Source of the DNA: Straminergon stramineum
Taxonomy: Eukaryota > Streptophyta > Bryopsida > Hypnales > Calliergonaceae
Direction: 5' to 3'
DNA: 64,000 bases
Assembly (NCBI GenBank): GCA_963920665.1
Contig: OY987268.1
Coordinates: forward strand, 374,501-438,500
The notes below the pieces were generated by a model. That model was not told where the DNA came from. It ran no database searches and saw nothing but the letters and a program-made list of their open reading frames with translations. Below are positions 1-13,059 of the stretch, piece by piece (within the stretch, counting starts at the first letter, position 1; each line of letters begins with the position of its first letter). Both the position numbers and the translations under genes were made by a program.

Positions 1-447
1 CCTTTCTTCTTTCCCTCTTACACTTCAATGCTCTCACAAGAAAACACAACAAAGTTGGATACACACTAGATCAGTTCTTGAATGTCCACTTTGTGGCTCA
101 GATTAAAGAAAGGATAACAAAATACCAACTATAAGTGCTAAGATCGAATGAGAGGGCAATAGACTTGCCCCTCCCTTTCAAACTCTAAAATTCAAAGGTA
201 AAAAGCCACATGGAAATCCAAGTGACTAACCAATGACTTCTCTAGAAATCCGGAAAGTCAGATCCTAAAAATCTAGAACTTGGGCCCACACTTGGAAACC
301 TCGTTTAGATCCAAAATTCAAATTTTAACTAACTGAAACCTAACTACTTCACCTTCCGCACCTTCTTTTGACTACTCCCACCTTGACTCGATGGTGCCAA
401 TATGGGTGCCCTATCTGGAGACAACTTCACTGGAGTTGTCTTCACTG
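1..447. other. Non-coding left edge
   Basis: Mixed-composition sequence with no supported gene. It lies just downstream (in minus-strand sense) of the decayed ORF that follows and may be the 3' part of the same repeat, but nothing in it shows this. Confidence 0.4.
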
Positions 448-2291
448 TTGCCTACGTTTGGATCTTCTGGATCTCTGGAGGCGAATCTTCCTCTTCCATT
501 TCCTCTTCCTCCTCCTCTGTTTCCATCCCAATTTGGTACTCCTCTTTGTCAAACTTCTGGATGCAATTGATCTTCCTCACTTCCTCCTCTTCTCTTGGAG
601 ACATCTCATCCAAGATGAGAGGCATTTTGTCCTGTCTAGGTTGAGGTTGTTGCATGTGCTCGAAGCTTTCCGGATGGGTTCGGCGAGATTCGTCAAGCCT
701 CCCATCCAGTCAACCAGATCACTTCAGACTAGTAATCCGGGTGTCTGGAAAGCGTCCTTCACTAGGAGTCAAGTGGTTGGAATAATCGGGGAGATGGAAA
801 CTTCCGGTGGCTCTAATTCACTTGCTAAGCTTAGCTACTTATCCGGCTCTGGTACTGTCTTTGTGCTCTCCCAGATGGTCTTCTGTAATTGACTTGAGAA
901 GGGCTCTGTTGAATGGCAAAGAGCCTCTCTAAGTCCTTCAGGTCTTGATGGAAGTGGAAGTGATGAAGCCGGCTTAATTGGAGTTTCCATAATGAAACGA
1001 ATTGCTAGAAAGTGAGCAAAATCCATGACCCGGTCCGAATCAATATGCTCTAAGAGTTGGCGCATCTCCTTCAACACTGTCTCCATCTGGGTTGAGAAAT
1101 CAACTAGGATCTTCACTACCTTGGATTCGGTCAAATGCCCTTCCTTGATTAACCGGTCCTGGACGAGGGAGGCTTTGATGATAAGCTCCGAGGGTCTATC
1201 CACCAAACCAAATAGATTCTTAACGAATTGCAGAGCTTCCTTCTCCCTTTGTTTTGATGCGGCTATCTTCCCCTCCACCTAATTCAACTAGGATTGGAGG
1301 TCATTCTTCTCCTTTTCTAGATCCCCGATCCGTTCCTCTATTCGTCTCAACTCCTCCAGATTTGGCAGGCGCTTTACTTCGTCTAGGATATCTTTCGGTT
1401 CAACCTTAAGCTCCTTGTTGATTGCCCTCAAGAGTCCTACTAAGTTGTCGTGGTACTCTTGTGCTTGCAATACCCAATTGAATCTAGTCTTAAGGAATTC
1501 GGAAATCCCTTCCATCTGCTTCTCCAGAACTTGGAGCTTTTTTGGTGATGTTGAATCGGTGGATTTCCTCCTCTTTTCTCTGCAATCTATGAGATGCTCT
1601 TCTTCTTCGAATCTCGGTTGCTCTGCCTCAACTTCATCCATGAGGCCATGCTACAAGATAGTGGATTCAGTGTTGTATTCTACCATCTCTGCACTACTCA
1701 AAAGTTCTGCGTGGTGATAGAGGTGGAATAGGTAAAGACTGATAGGGTTGATCTTGGCCTTTCCTACATGGGCAACTAGTTTAGACACCACTACTACAAT
1801 AACCTTCCCCCAATGGACCAGTCTACCCTCCATTGCGCCAAAGATGGTGTTGGCCACCGTGACTGTAACCCTAGTAGGCTTTTCCAAATACAAGATTAGA
1901 ATAAGGAATTCTAATACTTGTCTCTACCTCTCATCTAGACAGTTACTAATGGCATACCCCTCTTTAGCATGGGCCGGATTCTTAAACTTTTTGGCCATAA
2001 ACTTATCAGCTCAAGAGGCTAATCCAGATCCTTTCTTCGGGAATCTGTAGACATTCACCCAAACCTCATCCGTCTAGGTTCCGGGTCGACCCCTCACTAT
2101 CAGCCTGAATTGATTCGGAGCTCTTAAATCATTCGTTCATTTTTTAGAGTCCATGGCCTAAGTAATAATCCAACACACCCAATGCTGCATAGGTCGTCTT
2201 CTAATTGTGATTGGTCACTCTGCCTTTCTGGAATGGCAGGAAAGACCATCTGTGTAGTGATTAAAGGTTTACAACTACCTCCTTCCGCCAT
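448..2291 (-). pseudogene. Decayed ORF of a repeat-associated protein with coiled-coil and acidic tail
   Basis: On the minus strand one reading frame can be followed from about 2,139 down to 835, broken by in-frame stops (for example at 2074-2076, 1924-1926, 1651-1653, 1288-1290 and 1279-1281). Several are TAG where Trp would suit the context, as C-to-T decay of TGG would give. The readable parts are a segment around FRLIVRGRPGT and WVNVYRFPKK (about 2,030-2,115), a segment containing YLEKPTRVTVTVANTIFGAM (1,830-1,893), a Lys/Glu-rich coiled-coil-like stretch (1,288-1,641) and a helical stretch (835-1,278). A highly acidic Glu-rich tail lies in another frame at 452-655, so at least one frameshift has occurred. 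A plausible initiator ATG lies at 2289-2291 in a shifted frame. I do not recognise the family. The structure suggests a repeat-encoded, gag-like or otherwise transposon-linked protein, which is an inference. No function is assigned. Confidence 0.6.
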
Positions 2292-4381
2292 TACAGACTG
2301 GAACTAATTGTAGATCTGAGGTGCATAGTATCTTTTTCCTCTTACGATTGCTAACTCACCATTCTTTCACTCAATTATATGAGCGCAAGCATCTACGGAA
2401 GAAAGGAGGAAAAATGGAGGTGGAGGAGTTTAAATACACGTCATCTTACTAACCGTTCTCGGTAGTAGACTGTTTGCGATTACGGTTCCCTAGATTCCTA
2501 GACCGGAACTCTAGGATGTAGTTTGTCTCTATCCGGGTTTCCAGAATCTAGACCTGTCTAGGATTTGATTATGGAATACCTAGATTGTCTTCTTTGCCTT
2601 AGTGTAATGTTTAAGCTAAGCGGATTCTAATTCCGTTTGCCTAGTTAAAATTTTGAAAAATTCCATACTATAATAGTTCTATTTTATACTAACTCAGTAG
2701 ATTCCAAGTTTCCGTCTCGCGACATAAAGCTTTAAATTCTAATTCTAATTCTTCAATTACTTTTGGAAATGTTATTGTAATTCAATTAGTTGGTAGTTTT
2801 CACCTTCCTATTAAACATTTTGGTTTGCGATTTGCGATTTTTTTCTTTAATTTTTTAATGCTAAAGAGGTCTTCATACATATTTCATATTCAAGCAATCA
2901 CACTAAACAATTGTCTCACAATTATGATCTAATTCATTTCTATTTTTACATAGTCATTTACTTGGATTGGTAGTGATATCTTCAGATTTTAGTTCCAATT
3001 ATAGATTTAAGAGTTGGACCCAAGATTTTCATAATTCTCAAAAACAACCTAATTCTATTGGCAACTACTTCTATTATTTTATATGATTTAATTTATATAG
3101 ATATATGGGTATAAAATGAGTTAATATTGTTTGAAAACATAAAGTTTTGGCTATTGAACTAGCATGATTTTATCCTAATATTCTACTCTAGGAGTAATAT
3201 AATTTGATTCATCCTTTCATCACAAGATAAATCATTTAGGTAGATTTGTGTATAACAAGTAATGCATGGGGTTGATAGTTGATTAAAGGTGTTCATTATT
3301 TTAATTTGGATCTTGTCACAAAGGTAGAGAGTATATAAATTAAGTGAGTCACTAAAGAATTGATTAGTAAAGGCCCAAATGTTGTAAATGACTATTTAAG
3401 GTCCAAAAATAGATCAAAGGATAAACAAAAATGGCTCTAAAATGTCATTTTCCTTGATAATCTTGGAAGTTATGAGTGATTATGAATTTAGATTAGGGCC
3501 CTAAAAATCAGTTGACCAAAATACATTTGGAATATTCCTTGATTTGCCATTTTTTTTAATTTGATAAATGTGACCAAAGGGTCAAAGAGCTTTCTATATT
3601 ATTTATATTTGTGGATATGGTTAAAATATGCAAAATACATATGAAATTTCATTTATTCTTCTAAAAGTGAATAATGTATAGTCATCTAATACGAGCAATA
3701 CCATCCTAAGATTTTTGTAACAACTTAGTGATTTCACTTATGGAGAATGGGGGAATACATCTTCCAACAATCTCTAAATATTTTTTGTTTGAATTTTTTT
3801 AAGAAAAAATCTGCTGAAAAAAACTTTACTTACATGTGGTCACATTAGTATTAGAAACATCTTACTCATAAACTTATGTTGAATTCTACAAGTGAAAAGC
3901 ATAATCGTTACATTTTATTTTTTGAAAGTGTAATGAATATCGCAAGTGATCATCACATCTTTGCCAAAAATTTATTTATGTTCTTAGAATATGAAAATAG
4001 AAGTATTCTTCAAAAAAAATTCTTCATGAAATATTTTTTTTTAAATTCCAAACATTTGGCATCTATTTTTAGAACTATTGTTTAGCAAATGTAACTCGTA
4101 AATACGGTTTGTGGTGACTATGTTAGTAGAGGTCATTGATGCATTGGTATTAAAGATATGATACTTGTACTTAATTGTACTATGTTTATAATATGACCCT
4201 AAGAAAATCTTTACCTAAAATGTATAGAATATATTCATGAGAACCTAGGTTCCATTTTAGTCACAACTATTTTCAACACTTTAAAAGTCCATATTTCATT
4301 CATATGTTTTGCAAAAAATACATTCAACAAGGACATAAAATCTCCTTTTGACTACGAACAAGACCTAATAGAAGCATCAAT
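2292..4381. other. AT-rich intergenic DNA
   Basis: AT-rich sequence with only short random ORFs. No gene, RNA or clear repeat seen. A palindrome-like TTAGGGCCCTAA occurs near 3,495, of unknown meaning. Confidence 0.5.
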
Positions 4382-4712
4382 AGTTGAATAATATCAACTA
4401 TGCACAAAACCTTATTCAAACAATTTTAGGCATTGTTACCTCATAATAATACAAGTCATGCAAATCAAATTATGCCAACCGTGCTCAAAAACCTTATTCA
4501 TATTCAAAAAATTGTAGATGCTATTACTTTAGAGTAATACAAATCACGCAAACTAAATAATACCAACCATGCTCAAGATCTAATTCAAACAATTGTAGGT
4601 GCTATTACCTTAGAGTAACACAAATCACGCAAATTGAATAATACCAACTATGCTCAATATCTTATTCAAACAATTGTAGGTATTGTTAATATAAGAGTAA
4701 TACTAGTCACAG
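4382..4712. repeat. Degenerate tandem repeat, unit about 81-88 bp, about four copies
   Basis: Four units start near 4416, 4504, 4585 and 4666, preceded by a partial unit from 4382. Each contains TCAAACAATTGTAGG, a run like AGAGTAATACAAATCACGCA and ATACCAACTATGCTCAA. The third and fourth units are closest to each other. The array is AT-rich and non-coding, and I see no further copy in the window. Confidence 0.8.
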
Positions 4713-6792
4713 GTAATATTGATTTAGAACAAGACCGGAAATCTTTTTATCACATATGAGTTAAAATAGTTCATACAAGGCCTATTTAAGTTCAATATTA
4801 TAATAGAGAATAAGAACTTCATAATAATGGGCAAGTAATGAAAATCTCATACCTTCAAACATGGTTCAAATGATCTACATGGGAGCCCCTTGCAGTGTAG
4901 CAAAAGAGTACAAAAGACAATAAATTACCCTTTTGGTTTTTGCCACGATCCCTATAGAAATAGAAGAATATCCTAATAGGAAATCACCCTCTAATATATT
5001 AAGTTTGAACCACAAAAAAGTGTTAAGTAGGACTAATCAATTCATTTTTAAACTAGATAACATAACCCAAGAACAAAGCCATTTGAATTTGACAATTATC
5101 ATTTTTTAAGTAGACTAAATAAATTCCATGTATAGAAACTATCATAGATACAAAACACCAGTTACCAACTCCAAATCAAATGTTCATCATCACAAACTAG
5201 GAAATACATACATTTTTTATGATCCAATTTACACCCAACTTCTCATAATCTTGACTACGTAGATAACTTCAAATATAAATCCATTGACAATCCAATCAAA
5301 GCATTGAATTATAACACAGGCACATGCACTTACAAATTCGGTAATCAACTTTCTATTCCAACAAGAGATTGAAATACAACCCACTTGGGCTAGACTTGCA
5401 CATTCTCTCTCATGGCATTGGGAAAAAACAAACTCCTAGTAGTTCCCATTGATAGTTTGTTGAACAATAACAAATACCAACCACCAACTTGGCTTTTCAC
5501 ATCTTACACAACAACTATCCAACTTAGCGTTCACATGATACTTATCAACCTTTTAGAATTAACCATGCCCTTTCTCACAAGACTAACACTAATTTGGATG
5601 ATTAAACAATGAAAATAAGGAAAAGACACCTAAATGGGAAGAATTGACACAAAAAGAAAATAAACCCAATTTTGAATATGTCTACAATTCCACCTCATGT
5701 CTCCACATTAACTTCTTAGGAGTGAGTTTTATATTTGATAATCAATAGAATACACCCCCTATTATCGTTAATTAGTTGGACCTTTTGGCAAATTCAAATC
5801 TTCAATCAAATCAAATGTAGAACTCGCACAATAAGACATATATAGAGGTAGAAGATGAAAACAAGATTTGATCAACAATTTTATTTTATTTTTAGCTTTT
5901 ATAAAATTTAATTTTATGAAAACAAGAGTATTCAATAAATATTTCAATTGAAGAAATCATAACTTCTTACTCTCATGTATAAATTCAATCTTCTACCAAA
6001 CTACAATTTTTTGGATTTATTTAATCAAAGATATAGAAACTAAAAGATGATATAACACATGAAATGTTTAATCATTTTTATTTAATGCTCTACCACAACC
6101 ATAGTAGATCGTAAGATGACCAAGTAGTAAAAAACTATGGTGATATTGTTTCTATTTCTAAACAATAAAGTTGCTTAAATATAATCAATATGTTGCAAGT
6201 TCACAATAATAATTGGTCAACACATTACTGAATTTTTTTCTTCTTTTGATCATTGGTTACTAAATGGTGAAAAAAAGTGTATGAACTTGTCAAAAAAAAT
6301 ATGAAAAAAATTGTTGGCTTTGAATACTTATACATAATTCTTCAAGAATCCAAAAAAAAAACTAAACAACTTAGGTTTGATTTGACTTCTTTTATCTTTT
6401 AAAGAAAATTTTAAATTTTTTTGAAGGGTCCCCGAACCTTAAAAGAAGGGAGATCATCGGTGCAAAAATCTTATATAGACACCTCATTTCATTTAAATTA
6501 TAAAATGGTCTTCAATGTTACACATGTAGTGTGATACTAACATTTCAAAGAACCTATAACCATTAGATAAGGTATTCAATCCCTATGGTTGACACGCAAG
6601 TGCCTTGAGCAAGCCTAGCTGGTCATCCTTTTTAAAGCCTCCAAAATTCAAATTTATTTATAAATATTAATTTTTGGTAGTTAATATCATCTTTTCATAA
6701 CGCTAGAAGGAAATTTTGTAGTTATATTGTCTTTTAATAGTATTAGAAGGACATGGATTTCTTTCTTGGATTGACATATTGGAAGGGTTTTT
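4713..6792. other. AT-rich intergenic DNA
   Basis: Low-complexity AT-rich DNA. The longest ORFs are under 70 codons with no recognisable motif. No feature supported. Confidence 0.5.
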
Positions 6793-9700
6793 TTAACCCC
6801 TAAGGACTTCATGGTATTTATCCTCCAAAATCACCTCTAATATGATGTTTCTATAGAGCAACAAATGTTTTGGAGTCATTTTTTCAAAGATTTGACCTCA
6901 AGATCTTTTCATTACTCCAATTTAGCAAAATCTTTAGTAATTATAGACAATACAAATTTTGAGTTCTTATAAAGACATTTTTATTCTATGCAAAATGACT
7001 TTTGAGGGGTGTATCTTTAAATTTTCACAAATGTAAAGTTGTCTTTTGGGACTAAATGTAATATTGATTAATTGAGAACATGCATGGCAATTTTCGCAAA
7101 TATTGGAGCAATGGAAGGTTATCTACAAAGCATTGCAATACATTAGGAAAACAAGGATTCCCCCTGACAAAGTACATCAAGTATTTTGCTCCAATCAATC
7201 AACATTTGCCCACTTCCTCTACCCTTTGCATATTTTTTCTTGGGATGACTACTCATTGGCTATGGCTCTCTCACCAATGGCAATCCACAAGTGAGCATTC
7301 TTTGAAGTATATTAGTTTGAATAATTGCCCACGATGAAATTTTTTTCCAAATCAAGAGGATTTTTTTTGCTATAGAAAGATGACGTGACAAACTACATAA
7401 AAAAATATAAAATCCCAAAAAATATTTTTCAAGGATTTGGAAAGCCTTAAAGTTGAGTGACAACCATAAAATATTTGATTGGGCTTTAAGGGATTACTAT
7501 GCTTGAAGGACATGCAAAAATTGTTTGACTTGATATAATGTAGGAATTTAGTTTTAGTATAGGTATTTTAATTCTTGAGGAATAGAGAAGTAGTCACAAA
7601 TTGCCAAATTGCAAAGATGTATTATTAAATGTTTCTTAGATAAATAATTTATTAGCAATTTTTTTTTTCATTTATAAAATATGATCTACAAATCAAATTC
7701 GTAAGATCTTAACCCCTAAAGGACTAAATTGCATTTCTTTTGACAACATTGTGATTTTGGGTAGCTCATTATGAACGGAATTTTTATTTTTTTTCTTTAA
7801 AACTTCCTTAGCATGGAGATGAGGTTTTTCTTTAAGGTTCAACAATTTTCATAACTTTTGACTCTATGGTTAAAAATTTATTGTATAATATGTAGTTTTT
7901 TGCCTTAGGCGGGTAGTCCGAGCTAATAAGAAAAAAACACTTTTTCAAGAAAAATTAAATTGACATTGGTTTTCTAGACTTAAATATATGTGGAAAGCTT
8001 TTAATCATTCTATTTTAATTAACGAGATGAAAGTTAAGAGGGGTTTTAGATTGCAAGTAGTAATGGATTCTCTACTCTAAAATAAAATCATAGGATGTAG
8101 ATTGTTTATTACAACATCACAACCCTTGGTATTAGCATTTTTCAATTCCATAAACAATCTAGAATTTTGAATCATTCTCTACCTACTATTTTCTTCATGT
8201 ATGTTTTACAATTCCAAATTATCAGAAATTTTTCAAGCATGTATCCAACTTGCCTTGAAGAATGAATCCAAAAAAGCACCACCCATTGAATACTTTTTCT
8301 TACAAATGTGACCTTGTGAAGTGTAGCTATCTTGTTTTTCTTAAGGACTAAATTTTTTTTCTATCAATTCAAATGCTAATATCTTGCAATCCACACAAGA
8401 GAAAATTTTCTGAATTTTTTTCCACATCATTTCAAACCAATGTACTACAATATCCTACAATTACATGAGTCCAAAAATGTTTTTTTCAATTCTAAAATTC
8501 GGTATTTGTACTAGAAATGGCATTTTTGGAGCATTTTTGGTGAAAACATAGTCAAGGATCTTCAAGGGTTAAGCTATGCTAACCAATAATTTTAAATATA
8601 ATTTTGAACCAAAAAATTAAAAGTTCCTTCTAAATTGATTGTAGATAGAGTTATGTCCTTAAACAAGTTAAGATATGCTTGAAGCATAAGGTTTTCTTTA
8701 AATATTTGACCTTCCAATATGCATTTCTTGAGTTGAATATTGCACTTGCACTTCCCATTTCTCTAGTAGTAATGGAAAAACATTTCACCTTTGTTGTCAT
8801 CTTTTAACCTCAATACTTTCTAGATACCTTTTAATGCTTTAATTGATTAAAGATTCGGTTTTTAAGGGTGCATTTAGTTTGTGAGGCAAGATTTATAATA
8901 TTGAGTTATCAAATACATTCATTTCTATGACATGCAAGTGAAAAAATAAAAGTGAAAGGAAGGGGTCACATGTATTTCATCTTCAAACTGCTAAATTTCT
9001 AATTACGCACTACATTATTTGATTGAAAATTTGAATTTGTATGACTACCTTCAATGGATAAGATAAAATTTAAAATACTATCTTTTATATATATAATGAG
9101 TGAAAGATAATATAAGGGTGAAATTATTATGGAATAAAGATAAATATAATTTCTTTTTTCTTATACTTGTAAACTTCTTGTTGACAATGGCATATTTTGA
9201 TATATGATAAGCTAATAGAAATGTGAGTAGAAGTGAAGTAAAAATTTACAATATATTGGAATAAAAATTTGAATGTTAGACATGAATTAGTAGAGTCCAA
9301 ATCAAAATAGTAATAATTTTCAAAAGATGAAAAATAAAAGAAGAAAAATTGACAAAAAAATAATGGAAAAGTATTTGATATGTTTAGAGTTATGCATCTA
9401 CATGAGACTTCTTTTTAGTTTTCCTTCAAGTGCACCACTGGTATATGTCAATGGTAGAAATATAATTTCAAAAGCTACCCTTTAGATTCAAATGAAAATG
9501 CACAACAAAAAGCTTTTAATAGAAAATTATTTTCCAAAAACCTAAAAAATAAATATTTTGACAAAAATTGATTACATCTACCCTCAAGAGCATTTTTGGC
9601 TTCAATAGTTCAATACCTTAAAACTTGTGACACAAGACTTTTTGGAATCCCCAAATGTGTACTAGTGAAATTGTACCAATGTTTCTTGAATATAATTGTA

Positions 9701-10452
9701 GGGCAAGTTTGGCATAAAGTAATTCTAAAAGTAGATGCTTAAGTGCATGGTAAAAAAACAACCTAAAAGAATGTTTTAAGAGAGCATCTGTTGAACTTTG
9801 GTTTCCAATAATAATTAGTTATTTAACAAGATGTGCCAATCCAAATCTTTGCTTATGATGTAAATCACTTTTGCTTCATTATATGATTGGCATCACAATA
9901 ATGCAATAATAAATCAAGGAAAAAAATTGATTATAGACCACATAAATTTATGTTCTTGAAGTATGCAATATTTAGCAATTTTGAGTTGGGTGCATTTTTG
10001 TAATGTAGGGGAAGATCTCTCTCTTACTTAGTTGGATGAATTTAAGAACATAATATAATTGTTGGAAAGGGAATGAATTGAGTGTAAAAATACTCAAATT
10101 TAAAAATAAAAACAAAAACACTTTCAATGTAATTTGTATAGGCAAATGACAAACCTAAGCAAATCAATATTTTTCCTTTTTGAAAATACTACCAATGGAG
10201 TTTAAGTTTACTAGAAAAATTACACATTTCTATTAGGTTACAAAAATTATATCATATCTAGAATTTGGCCCTCAAAAATATTGGTAAGGTTTCTTACTCT
10301 AAAATTTAGGAGTGACTGTATACTCATAACTCAAAGATCCTATGTTTAGCTTTGTTAATGAATAAACACAGATAAAGATTTTTGCCTTACTTTTGGTATG
10401 AGTATTTTGCAACAATTTTGAGCCCAAAGCAACAAATTCCTTTAGGGATTAA
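6793..10452. mobile_element. Possible outer TTAA/CCCCTAAAG-ended element (E-a)
   Basis: The left end reads TTAA then CCCCTAAGGACTTC at 6793; the right end, read on the minus strand from 10452, is TTAA then TCCCTAAAGGAATTTG. Ends of the same motif bound four other segments nearby, and this pair encloses 7709-8572. The 3.6-kb interior is AT-rich and has no transposase-like ORF, so if real it is non-autonomous or decayed. The pairing of these two ends is inferred from orientation and nesting only, and they could belong to separate truncated elements. Confidence 0.35.
7709..8572. mobile_element. TTAA-flanked element with CCCCTAAAG-type ends (E-b)
   Basis: TTAA at 7709-7712 is followed by CCCCTAAAGGACTAAATTG. 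On the other strand, TTAA at 8569-8572 is followed by CCCTTGAAGATCCTTGAC. The ends match over roughly the first ten bases with some mismatches. The interior (about 856 bp) is AT-rich and lacks coding capacity. TTAA target duplications are typical of piggyBac elements and TWA duplications of PIF/Harbinger; the superfamily cannot be fixed without a transposase. Confidence 0.4.
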
Positions 10453-10599
10453 ACTATTTTAAACTTTTTGGATCTCATTGGGGTCAAACAAATATTGTAG
10501 ATTCTCTTGCATGCATTTTTGGGACAACACAAGAATAAATTATGAATTTTCAATAAGCTAAAAACACATGTTTTCAAAAATCTACCCTAGATTCTTATG
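10453..10599. other. Short AT-rich spacer between paired repeats
   Basis: Nothing supported here; it separates the two larger TTAA-ended brackets. Confidence 0.4.
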
Positions 10600-11641
10600 T
10601 TAACCTATAAAAGACTAAAATTGTAGTATTTTGAAGCCCAAAAGTGCTTCAAAATACACGTACCGAAAGTGAAGCTAAAATCATCATCTATATTTATTCT
10701 ATAATTAACCTGTTCAAGGAAATCATCCCAAAATTTTGGAATGCAAATCCCCATTCATTGCAAGTTCAATACACTTAAACTTCAAAAAAGAGGATTTTCT
10801 AGCCTTTCCTAAAGATGAAGTTTCATCTTTGAACATTTTTAGGAATTTTTTAATGTTCAATAGGTTGGGCATTTTAGTCAATATGTTGAAAAATGGGTTG
10901 AGAATACATAGAAGAAGAGTAACCAAAAATTATTTCATATTTCAATTTGCCCCCTAAATGTCTAGAGTCTTTTCCACAATTGAAAATTTCAGAAAAATCA
11001 TTGTAAAGTGCTATTTGGAAGAATATTTTGGAATTGGTTTACAAATCAAAGTTGTAGACTGAGTTCTAGATTCCATCCATATGGTTAGATTCACCAATGC
11101 TATCACCAATTTTTTTGGGAAGTTTTGAAGGGGAATTTTTAAAATTCCTTCTAAATTTGATTACAAGCAAAATATTCACCTTTTTTGAATAAATTTTATT
11201 GGAATGGATTTGAAATGGGGTTCTCTTGACATGGTGATTTTTTGAAATTTTTGTGCTTAATAACTATTACCTTATTTTTGCAAATCCAATTGTGAACTAG
11301 ACTCAATGCAATTTTGGTTTGGTCAGCCACTCGACATACTCGCACATTTGTAATTTTAGAAAAATAATTACTTTAGTAATACCAAATCCAACTATTAGAT
11401 AGGACAACAACTTGATAAAGTATTTCCACAAATTAAAATGACTTTCATCCAAGCGATAATGAGGATGAAGCTTGAGTTTCAATCTATTTGTTGTCCAAAC
11501 AATGGACATTGGAGCACTTAAGGGTTGAAAAAATTATAAAGTGGAAGGTGGAAGGGCAACATATATTCTATAAACAAGTATTTTTTTCCCTTCCTTCCCT
11601 TCCCTTTCTTGAAAACAAAACTCCTCATAACATTTATTTCA

Positions 11642-12780
11642 TTAATCCCTAAAGTCCCAAGGCCATTTCTCTATCAAAAACGATTCAAAATTGCCAATTT
11701 TGTTGAGTTCACCCAAGAAAAAAAAATGTTTTGTTTTAAAATCTAACCGTAGGATCTTGTACTCATTGGGCTCAAATCATGTGGTAAAAATTTCATGAAG
11801 TTTGACCATATAGACTAGAAGATATTACCATTCAAAGTTGGAAAAAAAGGTTTTTTGAATGTTGGCTTGCAATTTCAGATGACTTTGATTGCCATTTATG
11901 GAAAAAATTTGCACTACAAACTTTGAATTAAAAAAAAATTTGTTTAGAAGAATTGAGGTGAAAGTTTAGGAAAAAAATTAAGAATAACACACACTTGATT
12001 TTTATTATTCTTTAAAAAAATATTAAGTAGAAGTAAGTACAAGATTGAAAGAAAAACTAAATCATGAATACAAGTAGAACCTCTCTTAGTGCCTCCTCCC
12101 TTGGTGCATAATATTCATTAAGAGAATTTGTAGACAGTAGGTGGCCCATGCCCATGGTCAAAGATGAAAAGATAAGTGGGGCATGATTCATGATGAAAAG
12201 ACAAGTGGCCTTATGGCTTCTCTAAATGCATAAACCTCTCTTAGTGCATAGTCTCGACACTATGCACTAAAAGAGGTTCTACTTGTAGCTCTAAGATGGA
12301 ATTGGATTACTATAATCCCAATGGTCAAATTGTTTTAGCAAGAGAAATTTATTCTTGTCAAACAATTTTTTTTGAAAAATTGTGAAAATTGCATTCAAAA
12401 ATGAATCTTATAAGTTATTTTTTCAAGAAGATGCTTTGATTGCCCCCCAAATAAGATTGTCCATAATTTTCACATAACAATTCCAAATGGAATGAATCAA
12501 AGCTTCCCACATAGATAAAATTACAATCTATGAGAAACATAAATTTTTTTGCGTGTATTTGTGTGAGGATTTCTATCCACCGCACCGAAAAAACGGACTT
12601 TCTATGCTAAAACTTTTGCTCCCGGGCACCAATTGAAATAAAAATTATATTCATAGGAAGCTATTGAGTTTTTCTACCTTCAAAAAAAGTTTCAAAAAAA
12701 CATGATGAATATTGAGACTGTAAGAGCCTATTTGAAATCTATTTTGTCCCTTGAGGGAACAATGGGACTTTAGGGGTTAA
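11642..12780. mobile_element. TTAA-flanked element with matching CCCTAAAGTCCCA ends (E-d)
   Basis: TTAA (11642-11645) is followed by TCCCTAAAGTCCCAAGG. On the minus strand, TTAA (12777-12780) is followed by CCCCTAAAGTCCCATTG. After the first base, 13 bases match exactly, the best terminal match of the group. The 1.13-kb interior is AT-rich, has no transposase ORF and contains a nested foldback at 12070-12286. A non-autonomous terminal-inverted-repeat element is the simplest reading. The flanking TTAA looks like a target duplication but could be part of the terminus. Confidence 0.55.
12070..12286. repeat. Nested foldback with two inverted-repeat pairs
   Basis: The outer arms 12070-12092 and 12264-12286 are 23 bp each with one mismatch (ACAAGTAGAACCTCTCTTAG and its complement). 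An inner hairpin uses 12233-12252 and 12259-12278 (20-bp arms, one mismatch) around a 6-base loop. The right arm can therefore pair with either of two left arms, 12078-12092 and 12233-12247, which are direct copies. No coding capacity. It resembles a foldback or MITE-like insertion within the larger TTAA element. Confidence 0.8.
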
Positions 12781-13059
12781 TTTAAATCAAATGGTTCAAA
12801 TAATTATCAATTGTAGATTTATCAATCAAAATAATCAAATTAAATCTATTTGTCTTGGTTTGAAATTGAAATCGGAATTTTTTTTTATGGCTTTTGCAAT
12901 TTTTGTCAGAATGTTATAAAACAAAGTTTCACAAGTAGATTAGGGTGATTAGCATCTACCCATAAGACTTCATGCAAGAATTCCAGATTATGAAGTCAAT
13001 AGAGCTTGCCCGAGTTCTCAAAACCTCCAAAGTGGACTCCTTAGTCCTTTAGGGATTAG

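Larger units (their letters stand above)
10600..13059. mobile_element. Possible outer TTAA/CCCCTAAAG-ended element (E-c)
   Basis: The left end is TTAA then CCTATAAAAGACTAAAATTG at 10600. The right end, read on the minus strand from 13059, is CTAA then TCCCTAAAGGACTAAGGAG. The shared core is TAAAAGACTAA/TAAAGGACTAA. This pair encloses the better-supported element at 11642-12780. The left terminus is diverged and the right TTAA has become TTAG, so an old insertion is possible but unproven. Confidence 0.33.
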
